From contig JBGVIT010000059.1 in assembly GCA_045128915.1 (NCBI GenBank), positions 1-64,000 of the forward strand: a DNA stretch of 64,000 bases, in the 5' to 3' direction. Both the position numbers and the translations under genes were made by a program. Position 1 is the first letter of the stretch, and every line of letters begins with the position of its first letter. The DNA comes from RGIG9115 sp045128915 (GTDB lineage: Bacteria > Bacillota > Clostridia > UBA1381). This document shows, piece by piece, positions 15,313-23,912 of the stretch. The notes under the pieces are model-generated. The model was given only the letters and a program-made list of their open reading frames with translations, had not been told where the DNA came from and made no database searches.

Positions 15313-15681
15313 ATGATTCAACAACAAACACGCCTGAAGGTAGCTGACAACACAGGTGCCAAGGAAGTAATGTGCATCCGTGTAATTGGCGGTTCAAAGA
15401 AAAGATATGCAGCTGTTGGTGATGAAATCATATGCAGCGTCAAGAAAGCAACACCCGGTGGTGTGGTTAAAAAAGGTGACGTTGTAAAGGCTGTTGTAGT
15501 AAGAACCGTAAAAGAATGTAAGCGTGCCGATGGCTCTTATATTAAATTTGATGAAAATGCAGCGGTTATCGTAAAAGACGATAAAAACCCAAGAGGTACA
15601 CGTATATTCGGACCTGTTGCAAGAGAGCTCAGAGATAAAGAGTACATGAAGATATTATCATTGGCTCCGGAAGTTCTTTGA
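15313..15681 (+). CDS. rplN: 50S ribosomal protein L14
   Basis: L14 forms intersubunit bridge B8 and binds the silencing factor RsfS. It has the family's 122 residues, with start IQQQTRLKVADNTGAKE and a C-terminal GPVARELRDKEYMKI. ATG follows AAAGGAGG. Confidence 0.98.
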   Translation: MIQQQTRLKVADNTGAKEVMCIRVIGGSKKRYAAVGDEIICSVKKATPGGVVKKGDVVKAVVVRTVKECKRADGSYIKFDENAAVIVKDDKNPRGTRIFGPVARELRDKEYMKILSLAPEVL

Positions 15682-15697
15682 TTGGAGGATACAGGCT

Positions 15698-16018
15698 ATG
15701 AAAAAAATGCATGTTAAGCGCGGTGATACCGTTAAGGTTATTGCCGGCAAGGATAAGGGCAAGGAAGGCAAAGTAACAGTAGTTATGCCTTCTAAGAACA
15801 AGGTTATCGTTGAAGGCGTTGCAATGGTTAAAAAGCACCAGAAAGCAAGAATGCAGGGCCAGGAAAGCGGTATAATCAATATGGAAGCAGCAATCGATGC
15901 TTCTAACGTAATGAGAGTCTGCTCAGTATGCGGTAAGGCTTCAAGAACAGGTATCAAGGTTCTTGAGGACGGCTCAAAGTCAAGATACTGCAAAAAGTGC
16001 GGTGCAGACATTCAATAA
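15698..16018 (+). CDS. rplX: 50S ribosomal protein L24
   Basis: L24 initiates large-subunit assembly. It has 106 residues with an N-terminal KOW motif (VKVIAGKDKGKEGKV) and a C-terminal pair of CxxC motifs (CSVCGKA and CKKCGAD) that likely bind zinc, common in Firmicute L24. ATG follows TTGGAGG. Confidence 0.97.
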   Translation: MKKMHVKRGDTVKVIAGKDKGKEGKVTVVMPSKNKVIVEGVAMVKKHQKARMQGQESGIINMEAAIDASNVMRVCSVCGKASRTGIKVLEDGSKSRYCKKCGADIQ

Positions 16019-16044
16019 TTTTCGGAAGGAGGTAAATTCATACA

Positions 16045-16587
16045 ATGAGTAGAATGCAGGAAAAGTATAAAGCTGAAATTGCTCCGGCAATGATGCAGAA
16101 ATTTAGTTATAAAAGCGTTATGCAGATTCCTAAGCTCGACAAGATTGTTGTAAACGTTGGTCTTGGCGAAGCAAGAGAGAATCCTAAGGCTATTGAAGCA
16201 GCTTGCAACGATATTGCTGCAATTACAGGTCAGAAGCCTATCGTAACAAAGGCAAGAAAATCAGTTGCTAACTTCAAGCTCAGAGAGGGCATGAACATTG
16301 GCTGTAAGGTTACACTTCGTGGTGCAAAAATGTATGAGTTCATGGATAGACTCTTCAATGTGGCACTCCCCAGAGTTCGTGACTTCAGAGGAATAAACCC
16401 CAACGCTTTTGATGGTAGAGGAAACTATTCACTCGGTATTAAAGAACAGTTGATCTTCCCGGAAATTGACTACGACAAGATCGATAAAATAAGAGGTATG
16501 GATATTATTTTCGTTACAACAGCAAAGACTGACGAAGAAGCTCGTGAGCTTCTTGCACAGTTCGGCGCTCCGTTTGTTCGTAGCTGA
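16045..16587 (+). CDS. rplE: 50S ribosomal protein L5
   Basis: L5 binds 5S rRNA and contacts the P-site tRNA. It has 180 residues, with signature RDFRGINPNAFDGRGNYS and LGIKEQLIFPEI. ATG follows AAGGAGG. Confidence 0.98.
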   Translation: MSRMQEKYKAEIAPAMMQKFSYKSVMQIPKLDKIVVNVGLGEARENPKAIEAACNDIAAITGQKPIVTKARKSVANFKLREGMNIGCKVTLRGAKMYEFMDRLFNVALPRVRDFRGINPNAFDGRGNYSLGIKEQLIFPEIDYDKIDKIRGMDIIFVTTAKTDEEARELLAQFGAPFVRS

Positions 16588-16602
16588 TAAGGAGGAAATG
16601 TT

Positions 16603-16788
16603 ATGGCTAAGAAATCTATGATTATAAAGCAGCAGAGAAAAGCGAAGCACAGCACACAGGCTTACTCAAGATGTAAAATCTGCGGAAGACCTCATGCATA
16701 CCTTCGTAAATTCGGTATCTGCCGTATTTGCTTCAGAGAATTGGCTTACAAGGGTGAAATTCCCGGTGTTAAGAAGGCAAGCTGGTAA
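16603..16788 (+). CDS. rpsZ: 30S ribosomal protein S14, zinc type
   Basis: A 61-residue type Z S14 with a four-cysteine site (CKIC at residues 24-27, then CRIC about residue 40), the zinc-binding form usual in Firmicutes. ATG follows AAGGAGG. Confidence 0.97.
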   Translation: MAKKSMIIKQQRKAKHSTQAYSRCKICGRPHAYLRKFGICRICFRELAYKGEIPGVKKASW

Positions 16789-16857
16789 ACCGCTAATTGC
16801 GGCTCAGGCTCAAACATAAAAGAGATTTCCCGAAGTTTTCGGAAGGAGGTAAACTAA

Positions 16858-17256
16858 ATGCAAATAACTGATCCTATTGCAGATTTGCTTACCAGAATCA
16901 GAAACGCGAATTCAGCAAAGCACGAAACTGTTGAAATCCCCGCTTCAAACATGAAGAAGGCAATCGTTGAGATTCTGAATGAAGAAGGCTATATAAAGAA
17001 TTATCAGATAATAGATGACGGTAAACAGGGCATCATCCGTGTTACTCTGAAATACGGTCAGAACAATGAAAAGGTTATCACAGGTCTTAAGAGAGTTTCT
17101 AAGCCCGGTCTTAGAATTTATGCAGGAGCTGAAGAGCTTCCTAAGGTTCTCAAAGGTCTTGGTATCGCTATTATCTCAACATCAAAGGGCGTTATGACTG
17201 ACAAGAAAGCCAGAAAAGAAAATATCGGCGGCGAAGTTTTAGCGTTTGTTTGGTAA
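16858..17256 (+). CDS. rpsH: 30S ribosomal protein S8
   Basis: S8 is a central-domain assembly protein and the spc-operon autoregulator in E. coli. It has 132 residues, with DPIADLLTRIRNA at the start and STSKGVMTDKKAR near the end. ATG follows GGAAGGAGG. A 137-nt structured gap follows before rplF. Confidence 0.98.
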   Translation: MQITDPIADLLTRIRNANSAKHETVEIPASNMKKAIVEILNEEGYIKNYQIIDDGKQGIIRVTLKYGQNNEKVITGLKRVSKPGLRIYAGAEELPKVLKGLGIAIISTSKGVMTDKKARKENIGGEVLAFVW

Positions 17257-17274
17257 TTTTATATACCACAAGGT

Positions 17275-17361
17275 CTGCGGATGCTTTTTCCGCAGCATAG
17301 ACTGAAAACCTGTATCTGTATGGGGTGAGTCGTAAGGTCTTGCCTGAATCATACGGGACAG
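17275..17361 (+). promoter_or_regulatory. structured element in the rpsH-rplF gap
   Basis: CTGCGG/CCGCAG (17275-17295) is followed by a larger stem made of CTGT (17310) with ACAG (17358) and GTATG (17318) with CATAC (17350), enclosing a small AGG/CCT hairpin. There is no T-run. Neighbouring ribosomal genes in this operon are mostly spaced by under 60 nt, so this 137-nt gap stands out. Confidence 0.5.
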
Positions 17362-17393
17362 AGAAAATTTAAGTTATAAGGAGGAAACCGAAC

Positions 17394-17942
17394 ATGTCAA
17401 GAATCGGTAAATCACCAATCACAGTTCCTGCCGGAGTTGATGTAAAGATTGGTAATGACAACGAAGTTACAGTAAAGGGCCCCAACGGCACACTTTCACG
17501 TAAGCTTCACAGCGATATGATTATCAAAAATGAAGGCGGCGTTATCACAGTTGAACGTCCTTCAGAAGATAAAATGCATAAGTCACTTCACGGACTTACA
17601 CGCACACTTATTAACAATATGGTTATCGGTGTAACAGAAGGCTTCACAAAGGAGCTTGAAATCAACGGTGTTGGTTACAGAGCAGCTCTTCAGGGCAAGA
17701 CTCTCAACCTCAGCCTTGGTTACTCACACCCCGTTAACTACACTCCAGTAGATGGTATTACCATTGAAGTTCCCGCTCCCAACAAAATTATAATCAAGGG
17801 CGCTAACAAGGAAGTTGTCGGCGAAACAGCTGCCAAAATCCGTGAGTATAGAATGCCTGAACCTTATAAGGGCAAGGGAATTAAGTACGTTGATGAAGTA
17901 ATCAGACGTAAAGAAGGTAAGACCGGTGCTAAGAAGAAATAA
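17394..17942 (+). CDS. rplF: 50S ribosomal protein L6
   Basis: L6 lies near the factor-binding site of the large subunit. It has 182 residues, with SRIGKSPITVP at the start and PEPYKGKGIKYVDEVIRRKEG at the end. ATG follows AAGGAGG. Confidence 0.97.
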   Translation: MSRIGKSPITVPAGVDVKIGNDNEVTVKGPNGTLSRKLHSDMIIKNEGGVITVERPSEDKMHKSLHGLTRTLINNMVIGVTEGFTKELEINGVGYRAALQGKTLNLSLGYSHPVNYTPVDGITIEVPAPNKIIIKGANKEVVGETAAKIREYRMPEPYKGKGIKYVDEVIRRKEGKTGAKKK

Positions 17943-17959
17943 GAAAGGAGTGTTCGTAA

Positions 17960-18319
17960 ATGATTAAACCATATAACAGCAGAGCGCAGAGATTAAAGCG
18001 CCACAGAAGAGTTAGAAAGAACATCTCCGGAACAGCGGAGAGACCTCGTCTTAATGTGTTCAGAAGCTTGAACAATATATATGCGCAGATTATTGACGAT
18101 ACTAAGGGTGTTACACTCGTTGCTGCATCAAGTCTTGACAAGGGCTTTGACGGCTACGGCGGTAATGTCGAAGGTGCTAAGAAGGTAGGCTTGCTCATCG
18201 CAGAGAAAGCTATTGCTGCCGGCATCAAGGAAGTAGTATTCGACAGAGGCGGATATGTATATCACGGTAGAGTAGCATCTCTTGCAGAAGGCGCAAGAGA
18301 AGGCGGACTCGTATTCTAA
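17960..18319 (+). CDS. rplR: 50S ribosomal protein L18
   Basis: L18 binds 5S rRNA. It has 119 residues with a basic N-terminus (RLKRHRRVRKNISGTAERPRL) and the C-terminal FDRGGYVYHGRVASLAEGARE block. ATG follows AAAGGAG. Confidence 0.97.
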   Translation: MIKPYNSRAQRLKRHRRVRKNISGTAERPRLNVFRSLNNIYAQIIDDTKGVTLVAASSLDKGFDGYGGNVEGAKKVGLLIAEKAIAAGIKEVVFDRGGYVYHGRVASLAEGAREGGLVF

Positions 18320-18337
18320 TAGAGGAGGTAAACAATA

Positions 18338-18841
18338 GTGGCTGAAAGAATAGACGCATCAGTACTTGATATTCAAGAAAACGTTGTTGCGATAAATCGA
18401 GTTGCAAAGGTTGTTAAAGGCGGACGTACATTCCGTTTCAGCGCATTGGTTGTTGTTGGTGACGGCAACGGTCATGTAGGCTGCGGTATGGGTAAGGCTG
18501 CTGAAATCCCCGATGCAATCAGAAAAGGCATCGAAGATGCAAAGAAAAACATGGTTACAGTTCCTTTGGTAGGAACAACAATTCCTCACGAGGTTATCGG
18601 TGAACACGGTGCCGGCAGAGTGCTTCTTAAGCCTGCTGCAGAAGGTACAGGAGTTATCGCCGGAGGTGCTGTCAGAGCGGTTCTCGAGCTTGCTGGTATC
18701 AGAGATATCAGAACAAAGTGTTTGCGTTCAAACAATAAGAGAAACGTTGTAAGCGCTACTATCCAGGGCCTTGCACAGCTTAAGCAGGCAGATCGCGTAG
18801 CTGAGCTCAGAGGCAAGTCCGTAGAGGAAATCATGGGTTAA
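18338..18841 (+). CDS. rpsE: 30S ribosomal protein S5
   Basis: S5 is at the mRNA entry site and affects decoding accuracy. It has 167 residues, with VAKVVKGGRTFRFSALVVVGD and a GAGRVLLKPAAEGTGVIAGG segment. It uses GTG at 18338, set by AGAGGAGG about 8 nt upstream. Confidence 0.97.
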   Translation: MAERIDASVLDIQENVVAINRVAKVVKGGRTFRFSALVVVGDGNGHVGCGMGKAAEIPDAIRKGIEDAKKNMVTVPLVGTTIPHEVIGEHGAGRVLLKPAAEGTGVIAGGAVRAVLELAGIRDIRTKCLRSNNKRNVVSATIQGLAQLKQADRVAELRGKSVEEIMG

Positions 18842-18879
18842 TTTTAGCCCTAATATTTCGTGAAAGGAACGGTGCTATA

Positions 18880-19059
18880 ATGGCTACATTAAAAATTAAA
18901 TTGGTTAAAAGCACAATCGGTAGAAAGCAGGACCAGATTGCTACCGTTAAGGCTCTTGGCCTCAGAAAGATAAGACACGTTGTGGAACACAATGATACAC
19001 CTCAGATCAGAGGTATGATTAATAAAGTTTCCCATCTTGTTGAAGTAGAAGAAAACTAA
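18880..19059 (+). CDS. rpmD: 50S ribosomal protein L30
   Basis: A 59-residue L30 whose short ORF is easily missed. It begins MATLKIKLVKSTIGRK and contains the family core ATVKALGLRKIRH followed by DTPQIRGMI. ATG follows GAAAGGA. It sits between rpsE and rplO as in most Firmicutes. Confidence 0.97.
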   Translation: MATLKIKLVKSTIGRKQDQIATVKALGLRKIRHVVEHNDTPQIRGMINKVSHLVEVEEN

Positions 19060-19083
19060 AACAAAGACAAGGAGGTGCAGCAA

Positions 19084-19524
19084 ATGAGATTGGACGAATT
19101 AAAGCCCGCTGCAGGTTCCACATTCACAGTCAAGAGAGTTGGCCGTGGTATTGGTTCAGGCACAGGTAAAACTTCCGGTAAAGGTCACAAAGGTCAGAAT
19201 GCTCGTTCAGGCGGCGGTGTAAGACCTGGTTTTGAAGGTGGTCAGATGCCTCTTTACAGACGTTTGCCGAAGCGTGGATTCAAAAATATATTTGCAAAAC
19301 AATATGTTACTATTAATATAGAAGCTCTTGAAGCTTTTGAGGACGGAACTGAAGTAACTGAACAGCTCTTGCTCGAAAAGGGCATCGTTAAGAAGACTCT
19401 TGACGGCGTTAAGCTTTTGGGCAGAGGTGAGCTTACAAAGAAGCTTACAGTAAAGGTTACAAAGTACACCGAATCCGCTAAAGAAAAGATTGAAAAGGCA
19501 GGCGGAAAGGCAGAGGTGATGTAA
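19084..19524 (+). CDS. rplO: 50S ribosomal protein L15
   Basis: L15 is a late large-subunit assembly protein. Signature GRGIGSGTGKTSGKGHKGQ is present. GTG 19075 is in frame but lies within the GGAGGTG site, so ATG 19084 is the start, giving 146 residues. secY follows after one base. Confidence 0.97.
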   Translation: MRLDELKPAAGSTFTVKRVGRGIGSGTGKTSGKGHKGQNARSGGGVRPGFEGGQMPLYRRLPKRGFKNIFAKQYVTINIEALEAFEDGTEVTEQLLLEKGIVKKTLDGVKLLGRGELTKKLTVKVTKYTESAKEKIEKAGGKAEVM

Positions 19525-19525
19525 A

Positions 19526-20857
19526 ATGTTCGAAACGTTTAAAAACGCATTTAAAATTCCGGATTTAAGACGCAGAATATTTTTTACATTAATGATGCTT
19601 ATAATTTTCAGATTCGGTGCACACATTCCCGTACCGTTTCTCAGCGCTGATGCAATGAGCGCATTCCTCGGTGGTGGCGGTCTTGACTTGTTTACATTGT
19701 TCAATACCTTCACCGGTGGTGCATTTGCAAATGCTACCGTAATGGCGCTTGGTGTTTCACCTTATATCAACGCATCAATTATCATTCAGCTCCTTACAGT
19801 TGCTATTCCCGCTCTTGAGAGAATGGCAAAAGAAGGTGTAGAGGGCAGAAGAAAAATCAACAAAATCACAAGATATGTTGGAATAATCCTTGCTCTTATT
19901 CAGGGCGCAGGACTTTATGTAACACTCTACAACATGGGTGTTGCAAACAAAATGACCACAATAACTCAGACAAACGTGCTTGGATTCTGCACAATCGTGC
20001 TCACATTCACAGCAGGTACTGCATTTATTGTATGGTTGGGAGAGCTTATCACAGAAAAAGGTCTCGGCAACGGTGTTTCAATGATAATCTTTGCCGGTAT
20101 CGTTTCAAGCATTCCCTCAGGAATAGGAACAATCTATCAGCAGTATCTTGCTGACGGTGCATCAATGAAGGAAATCATCCTTGTTGCTTGTATCGTAGTT
20201 CTCGTAGTTGCAGCAATAGCGTTCGTTGTATTGTTCAACTCAGCAGAAAGAAGAATTCCTGTTCAGTATGCAAAGAGAGTTGTAGGCAGAAAGATGTATG
20301 GCGGCCAGAGCACAAACATTCCTATCAAGGTTGTTAGCGGCGGCGTTATGCCTATCATTTTCGCATCAAGCATTATGGCATTTCCGTCAACTATCGTAAG
20401 ACTTCTTACAGGCGGAAATATTCCAACACAAGGAGTAGGACACCTTCTCCTCTCAATGCTTTCAGCAGGCCTCGGCCCCTGGTGGTGTGATGTAATCTAT
20501 TCTGTACTTTACTTCATGCTCATTATTTTCTTCACATATTTCTATGCTTCAATTCAATTCAATCCTATTGAAATAGCAAATAATATAAAGAAGAACGGCG
20601 GCTTCATTCCGGCAATTCGTCCGGGCAAGCCCACAAGCGACTATATCTTCAAGGTATCAAACAGACTTAACCTTGCAGGAGCTATATTCCTCGGTATAAT
20701 CGCTATCTTACCGGTAATTGCAGGTGCAATATTTGGTATTAACTCACTTCAGATCGGTGGTACATCACTTTTGATTATGGAAGGTGTTGCACTTGAAACC
20801 GTTCAGCAGATTGAGTCACAGATGGTAATGCGTCATTACAAGGGATTCCTTGGTTAA
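19526..20857 (+). CDS. secY: preprotein translocase subunit SecY
   Basis: SecY is the channel of the Sec translocon. It has 443 residues with about ten membrane segments. It contains the plug-region LGVSPYINASIIIQLL block, NGVSMIIFAGI, and cytoplasmic loops with RRIPVQYAKR and the FNPIEIANNIKKNGGFIPAIRPG region. It starts one base after rplO, so translation is coupled to ribosomal proteins. Confidence 0.98.
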   Translation: MFETFKNAFKIPDLRRRIFFTLMMLIIFRFGAHIPVPFLSADAMSAFLGGGGLDLFTLFNTFTGGAFANATVMALGVSPYINASIIIQLLTVAIPALERMAKEGVEGRRKINKITRYVGIILALIQGAGLYVTLYNMGVANKMTTITQTNVLGFCTIVLTFTAGTAFIVWLGELITEKGLGNGVSMIIFAGIVSSIPSGIGTIYQQYLADGASMKEIILVACIVVLVVAAIAFVVLFNSAERRIPVQYAKRVVGRKMYGGQSTNIPIKVVSGGVMPIIFASSIMAFPSTIVRLLTGGNIPTQGVGHLLLSMLSAGLGPWWCDVIYSVLYFMLIIFFTYFYASIQFNPIEIANNIKKNGGFIPAIRPGKPTSDYIFKVSNRLNLAGAIFLGIIAILPVIAGAIFGINSLQIGGTSLLIMEGVALETVQQIESQMVMRHYKGFLG

Positions 20858-20873
20858 TCAAGGAGGTAGTACC

Positions 20874-21512
20874 ATGAATTTAATTCTTATGGGCCCTCCG
20901 GGAGCCGGAAAAGGTACTCAGGGTGAAATATTGGCTAAAAAGCTCAATATTCAGACTATTTCAACCGGCGTAATGCTTCGCAGCGCTATCAAAGAAGGAA
21001 CAGAAGTCGGCAAAGTAGCAGCTCAGTATATAAATGATGGGTTGCTTGTTCCTGACAGCGTAATAGTTGACGTTGTAAAGGAAAGACTTTCAAAGCCTGA
21101 CGTAAAAGAAGGTTTTATCCTGGACGGTTTTCCGAGAACAGTTGCTCAGGCAAAGGCTCTCACCGAAACAGGTGTAAAAATTGACAAGGTTTTATGTATT
21201 GTAGTTTCGGATGATGAAATTGTGGGCAGACTCTCATCAAGAAGAGAATGTTCAAAATGCGGCGCTCCCTACAACGTGGTTTCAAACAAGCCAAAGACAG
21301 AGGGCGTATGTGATAAGTGCGGCGGCGAGCTGATTCAGAGAGCCGACGACGTTCCTGAAACTATTATGAACAGACTTTCTATCTACCATAAAGAGACAGA
21401 ACCTATTATAGATTACTACAAGGAGATGGGACTTCTTGCTGTTGCAGAAGGTCAGGAGCTTCTTGAAGATACTGTAAAGAGAGTTTTTGATGCATTGGGA
21501 ATAGAGGACTGA
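20874..21512 (+). CDS. adk: adenylate kinase, zinc LID type
   Basis: Interconverts ATP + AMP and 2 ADP (EC 2.7.4.3). It has 212 residues with P-loop GPPGAGKGTQ at residues 7-16, DGFPRT, and a LID carrying four cysteines (CSKCG and CDKCG), a structural zinc site typical of Gram-positives. An in-frame start at 20850 overlaps secY, but AGGAGG just before ATG 20874 decides the start. Confidence 0.97.
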   Translation: MNLILMGPPGAGKGTQGEILAKKLNIQTISTGVMLRSAIKEGTEVGKVAAQYINDGLLVPDSVIVDVVKERLSKPDVKEGFILDGFPRTVAQAKALTETGVKIDKVLCIVVSDDEIVGRLSSRRECSKCGAPYNVVSNKPKTEGVCDKCGGELIQRADDVPETIMNRLSIYHKETEPIIDYYKEMGLLAVAEGQELLEDTVKRVFDALGIED

Positions 21513-21519
21513 ACAAAAG

Positions 21520-22266
21520 ATGATTACTATAAAATCTTCGCATCAGATTGAGAAGATGCGTGAAGCGTGCAGAATTACAAAAGCAGCACTTGATTTGCTG
21601 GGAGAACATATAAAACCCGGCATTTCAACTGCACAGCTCGATTCAATCGCCCACAAATTCATTCTCTCTCAGGGTGCAAAACCTAATTTTCTCCACTACA
21701 ACGGATATCCGGCGAGCATCTGTGCTTCCGTAAACGATGAAGTGGTTCACGGAATTCCTCACAAATCCACAATCCTTCGTGAAGGCGATATTATCAGCAT
21801 TGATATGGGCGCCGTAAAAGACGGATTTCACGGAGATGCGGCAAGAACCTTTGCCGTAGGGGAAATTTCCGATGAAGCAAAAAAGCTCATAGAAGTAACA
21901 AAACAGAGCTTTTTTGAAGGTGTAAAGTATTTAAAGCATGGTGCCAGATTAGGCGATGTTTCTTATGCCATTCAAAGCTACGTTGAGAAAAACGGCTTTT
22001 CGGTTGTAAGAGATCTGGTAGGGCACGGAATAGGCGAAAGCCTGCATGAAGATCCTCAGGTTCCAAACTTCGGCGCAGCCGGACGCGGAATGAAGCTTTC
22101 AGCCGGAATGACGCTTGCCATAGAACCTATGGTAAACGCAGGCGGTTGGCAGGTTGAGGTTCTCGACGATGATTGGACGGTTGTTACAGCTGACGGCAGC
22201 TTGTCTGCCCATTATGAAAATACAGTCCTCATAACTAAAGACGGTTATGAAATACTGACCAGATAG
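21520..22266 (+). CDS. map: methionine aminopeptidase type I
   Basis: Removes N-terminal Met from new proteins (EC 3.4.11.18). It has 248 residues; the metal ligands are visible in IDMGAVKDGFHGDAART (two Asp), GHGIG (His), IEPMV (Glu) and YENTV (Glu). The substrate His is in VVHGIPH. The ribosome binding site is weak (GAGGACTGAAC), so coupling to adk is likely. Confidence 0.97.
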   Translation: MITIKSSHQIEKMREACRITKAALDLLGEHIKPGISTAQLDSIAHKFILSQGAKPNFLHYNGYPASICASVNDEVVHGIPHKSTILREGDIISIDMGAVKDGFHGDAARTFAVGEISDEAKKLIEVTKQSFFEGVKYLKHGARLGDVSYAIQSYVEKNGFSVVRDLVGHGIGESLHEDPQVPNFGAAGRGMKLSAGMTLAIEPMVNAGGWQVEVLDDDWTVVTADGSLSAHYENTVLITKDGYEILTR

Positions 22267-22285
22267 TGAAAGGATGGGTATTGTC

Positions 22286-22549
22286 ATGGAAAAGCTGGAA
22301 GGACACATAGTTCGTTCAATAGCAGGCCGCGATAAGGGAGAATTGTTCATAGTCCTCAGGACTGAGGATAATTATGCCTATATTGCCAACGGGAAACTCC
22401 GAAGAGTTGAACGGCCTAAAAAGAAAAAGCTCAGGCACTTGCAGATTTCAGGTCATGTATCAGACTCCGTTCTGAATGTGCTTGAATCCGCAGAAGCAGT
22501 TACAGACTGCATGGTGCGAAAAGCGTTAGCGGAATATTCAGAGAATTAG
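22286..22549 (+). CDS. KOW-domain RNA-binding protein (L14e-like)
   Basis: An 87-residue protein with an N-terminal KOW-type motif (GHIVRSIAGRDKGELFIVL) and basic patch RPKKKKLRHL. Clostridia often carry such a KOW protein, related to archaeal/eukaryotic L14e-type proteins, between map and infA; its role, perhaps ribosome binding, is not established here. The ATG at 22274 touches the GAAAGGA site, so ATG 22286 with 11-nt spacing is preferred. Confidence 0.8.
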   Translation: MEKLEGHIVRSIAGRDKGELFIVLRTEDNYAYIANGKLRRVERPKKKKLRHLQISGHVSDSVLNVLESAEAVTDCMVRKALAEYSEN

Positions 22550-22564
22550 CAGGAGGTAATATCT

Positions 22565-22783
22565 GTGGCTAAAGATGATGTATTAGAGCTGGAAGGGACA
22601 GTAGTGGAAACACTTCCCAACGCAATGTTTAAAGTAGAGCTTGAAAATGGGCATCAGGTACTTGCACATATTTCAGGCAAGTTAAGAATGAACTTCATTA
22701 AAATCTTACCGGGCGACAAGGTTACATTGGAAATGAGTCCTTATGACTTATCACGCGGAAGAATAACATGGCGTTCAAAGTAA
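22565..22783 (+). CDS. infA: translation initiation factor IF-1
   Basis: IF-1 occupies the A-site during initiation. It has the standard 72 residues of an S1-like OB fold, with EGTVVETLPNAMFKVELENGH, HISGKLRMNFI and SPYDLSRGRITWR. The start is GTG at 22565, placed by AGGAGG about 9 nt upstream. Confidence 0.97.
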   Translation: MAKDDVLELEGTVVETLPNAMFKVELENGHQVLAHISGKLRMNFIKILPGDKVTLEMSPYDLSRGRITWRSK

Positions 22784-22799
22784 ATAGGAGGTAATTGAC

Positions 22800-22913
22800 A
22801 TGAAGGTACGTCCGTCAGTAAAGCCGATTTGCGAAAAGTGCAAAATTATCAAGAGAAAAGGTAAAATCATGATAATTTGCGAAAATCCCAAGCACAAGCA
22901 AAAGCAAGGCTGA
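22800..22913 (+). CDS. rpmJ: 50S ribosomal protein L36
   Basis: A 37-residue L36 with the zinc-ribbon ligands C-x2-C, then C and H (CEKCK near residue 11, CENPKHKQ near the end). It begins MKVRPSVKPICEKC. ATG follows AGGAGG. Too short for most ORF lists but unmistakable. Confidence 0.97.
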   Translation: MKVRPSVKPICEKCKIIKRKGKIMIICENPKHKQKQG

Positions 22914-22924
22914 TTTATAAAAAC

Positions 22925-23054
22925 GCATATGAAAATATGCAAATCAATTTGTTTATAACTTGTTTAAGCGCGGCTGCCGGCATAGTCCGGTACTTATGCG
23001 AGTTGTTATTTCAGCACGAGGGTTTCGTGCGTAAGATTAAGCATACAGCTTAAT
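22925..23054 (+). promoter_or_regulatory. hairpin cluster before rpsM
   Basis: The 183-nt rpmJ-rpsM gap contains GCATAT/ATATGC (22925-22940), CCGG/CCGG (22977-22990) in a GC-rich block, GCACGA/TCGTGC (23014-23030) and ATTAAG/CTTAAT (23036-23054), then the rpsM ribosome binding site. No T-run follows any of them. The density suggests an internal structured leader for the alpha-operon part. Confidence 0.5.
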
Positions 23055-23096
23055 TCATATACAAACAACAAGAAATTTTGGAGGTGTAAAAACACA

Positions 23097-23465
23097 ATGG
23101 CAAGAATAGCAGGTGTTGACTTACCTAGAGAAAAGAGAGTTGAGATCGGTCTTACCTATATCTACGGTATCGGTCTTAAGAGTTCTCAGAAAATATTAGC
23201 TGAAAACGGCATCAATCCTGACACAAGAGTTAAGGATCTTACTGAAGCAGAAGTTAACAAGCTCAGAGAAGCTATTGATGCAGGCTACACTGTTGAAGGT
23301 GACCTCAGACGTCAGCTGGCTCTTGATATCAAGAGACTTATGGAAATCGGCTGTCTCCGTGGCATCAGACACAGAAAGGGACTTCCTGTTCGCGGTCAGA
23401 ACACAAAGAATAACGCAAGAACACGTAAAGGTCCTAAAAAGGCAGCAGCAAGCAAGAAAAAATAA
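23097..23465 (+). CDS. rpsM: 30S ribosomal protein S13
   Basis: S13 bridges the subunits and contacts P-site tRNA. It has 122 residues, starting ARIAGVDLPREKRVEIGLTY, with RGIRHRKGLPVRGQNTKNNA at the C-terminus. ATG follows GGAGGTG. Confidence 0.98.
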   Translation: MARIAGVDLPREKRVEIGLTYIYGIGLKSSQKILAENGINPDTRVKDLTEAEVNKLREAIDAGYTVEGDLRRQLALDIKRLMEIGCLRGIRHRKGLPVRGQNTKNNARTRKGPKKAAASKKK

Positions 23466-23481
23466 GAGGAGGATAAGCTAA

Positions 23482-23880
23482 ATGGCTAAGGTAGCTAAGA
23501 AAACCACACGTACAAGACGTCGTGACAGAAAGAATATCGAAAAAGGCGCAGCACATATTCGCTCAACCTTCAACAATACAATAGTTACTATTACTGATAC
23601 AGCGGGAAATGCCATTTCATGGGCAAGTGCCGGCGGACTCGGTTTCAGAGGCTCAAGAAAAAGCACTCCTTTTGCTGCTCAGACAGCTGCTGAAACAGCT
23701 GCAAAGGCTGCAATGGAGCATGGTATGAAGACTGTTGAGGTTTACGTTAAGGGCCCCGGTGCCGGAAGAGAAGCTGCAATTCGTGCACTTCAGGCAGCAG
23801 GTCTTGAAGTAAATATGATTAAGGATGTAACTCCTATCCCTCACAACGGTTGCAGACCGCCTAAGAGAAGAAGAGTTTGA
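23482..23880 (+). CDS. rpsK: 30S ribosomal protein S11
   Basis: S11 lies on the platform near the Shine-Dalgarno helix. It has 132 residues with HIRSTFNNTIVTITD, KGPGAGREAAIRAL and the terminal HNGCRPPKRRRV. ATG follows GAGGAGG. Confidence 0.98.
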   Translation: MAKVAKKTTRTRRRDRKNIEKGAAHIRSTFNNTIVTITDTAGNAISWASAGGLGFRGSRKSTPFAAQTAAETAAKAAMEHGMKTVEVYVKGPGAGREAAIRALQAAGLEVNMIKDVTPIPHNGCRPPKRRRV

Positions 23881-23912
23881 TTTATATTATTGTATGTTAG
23901 GAGGAAAACAGC

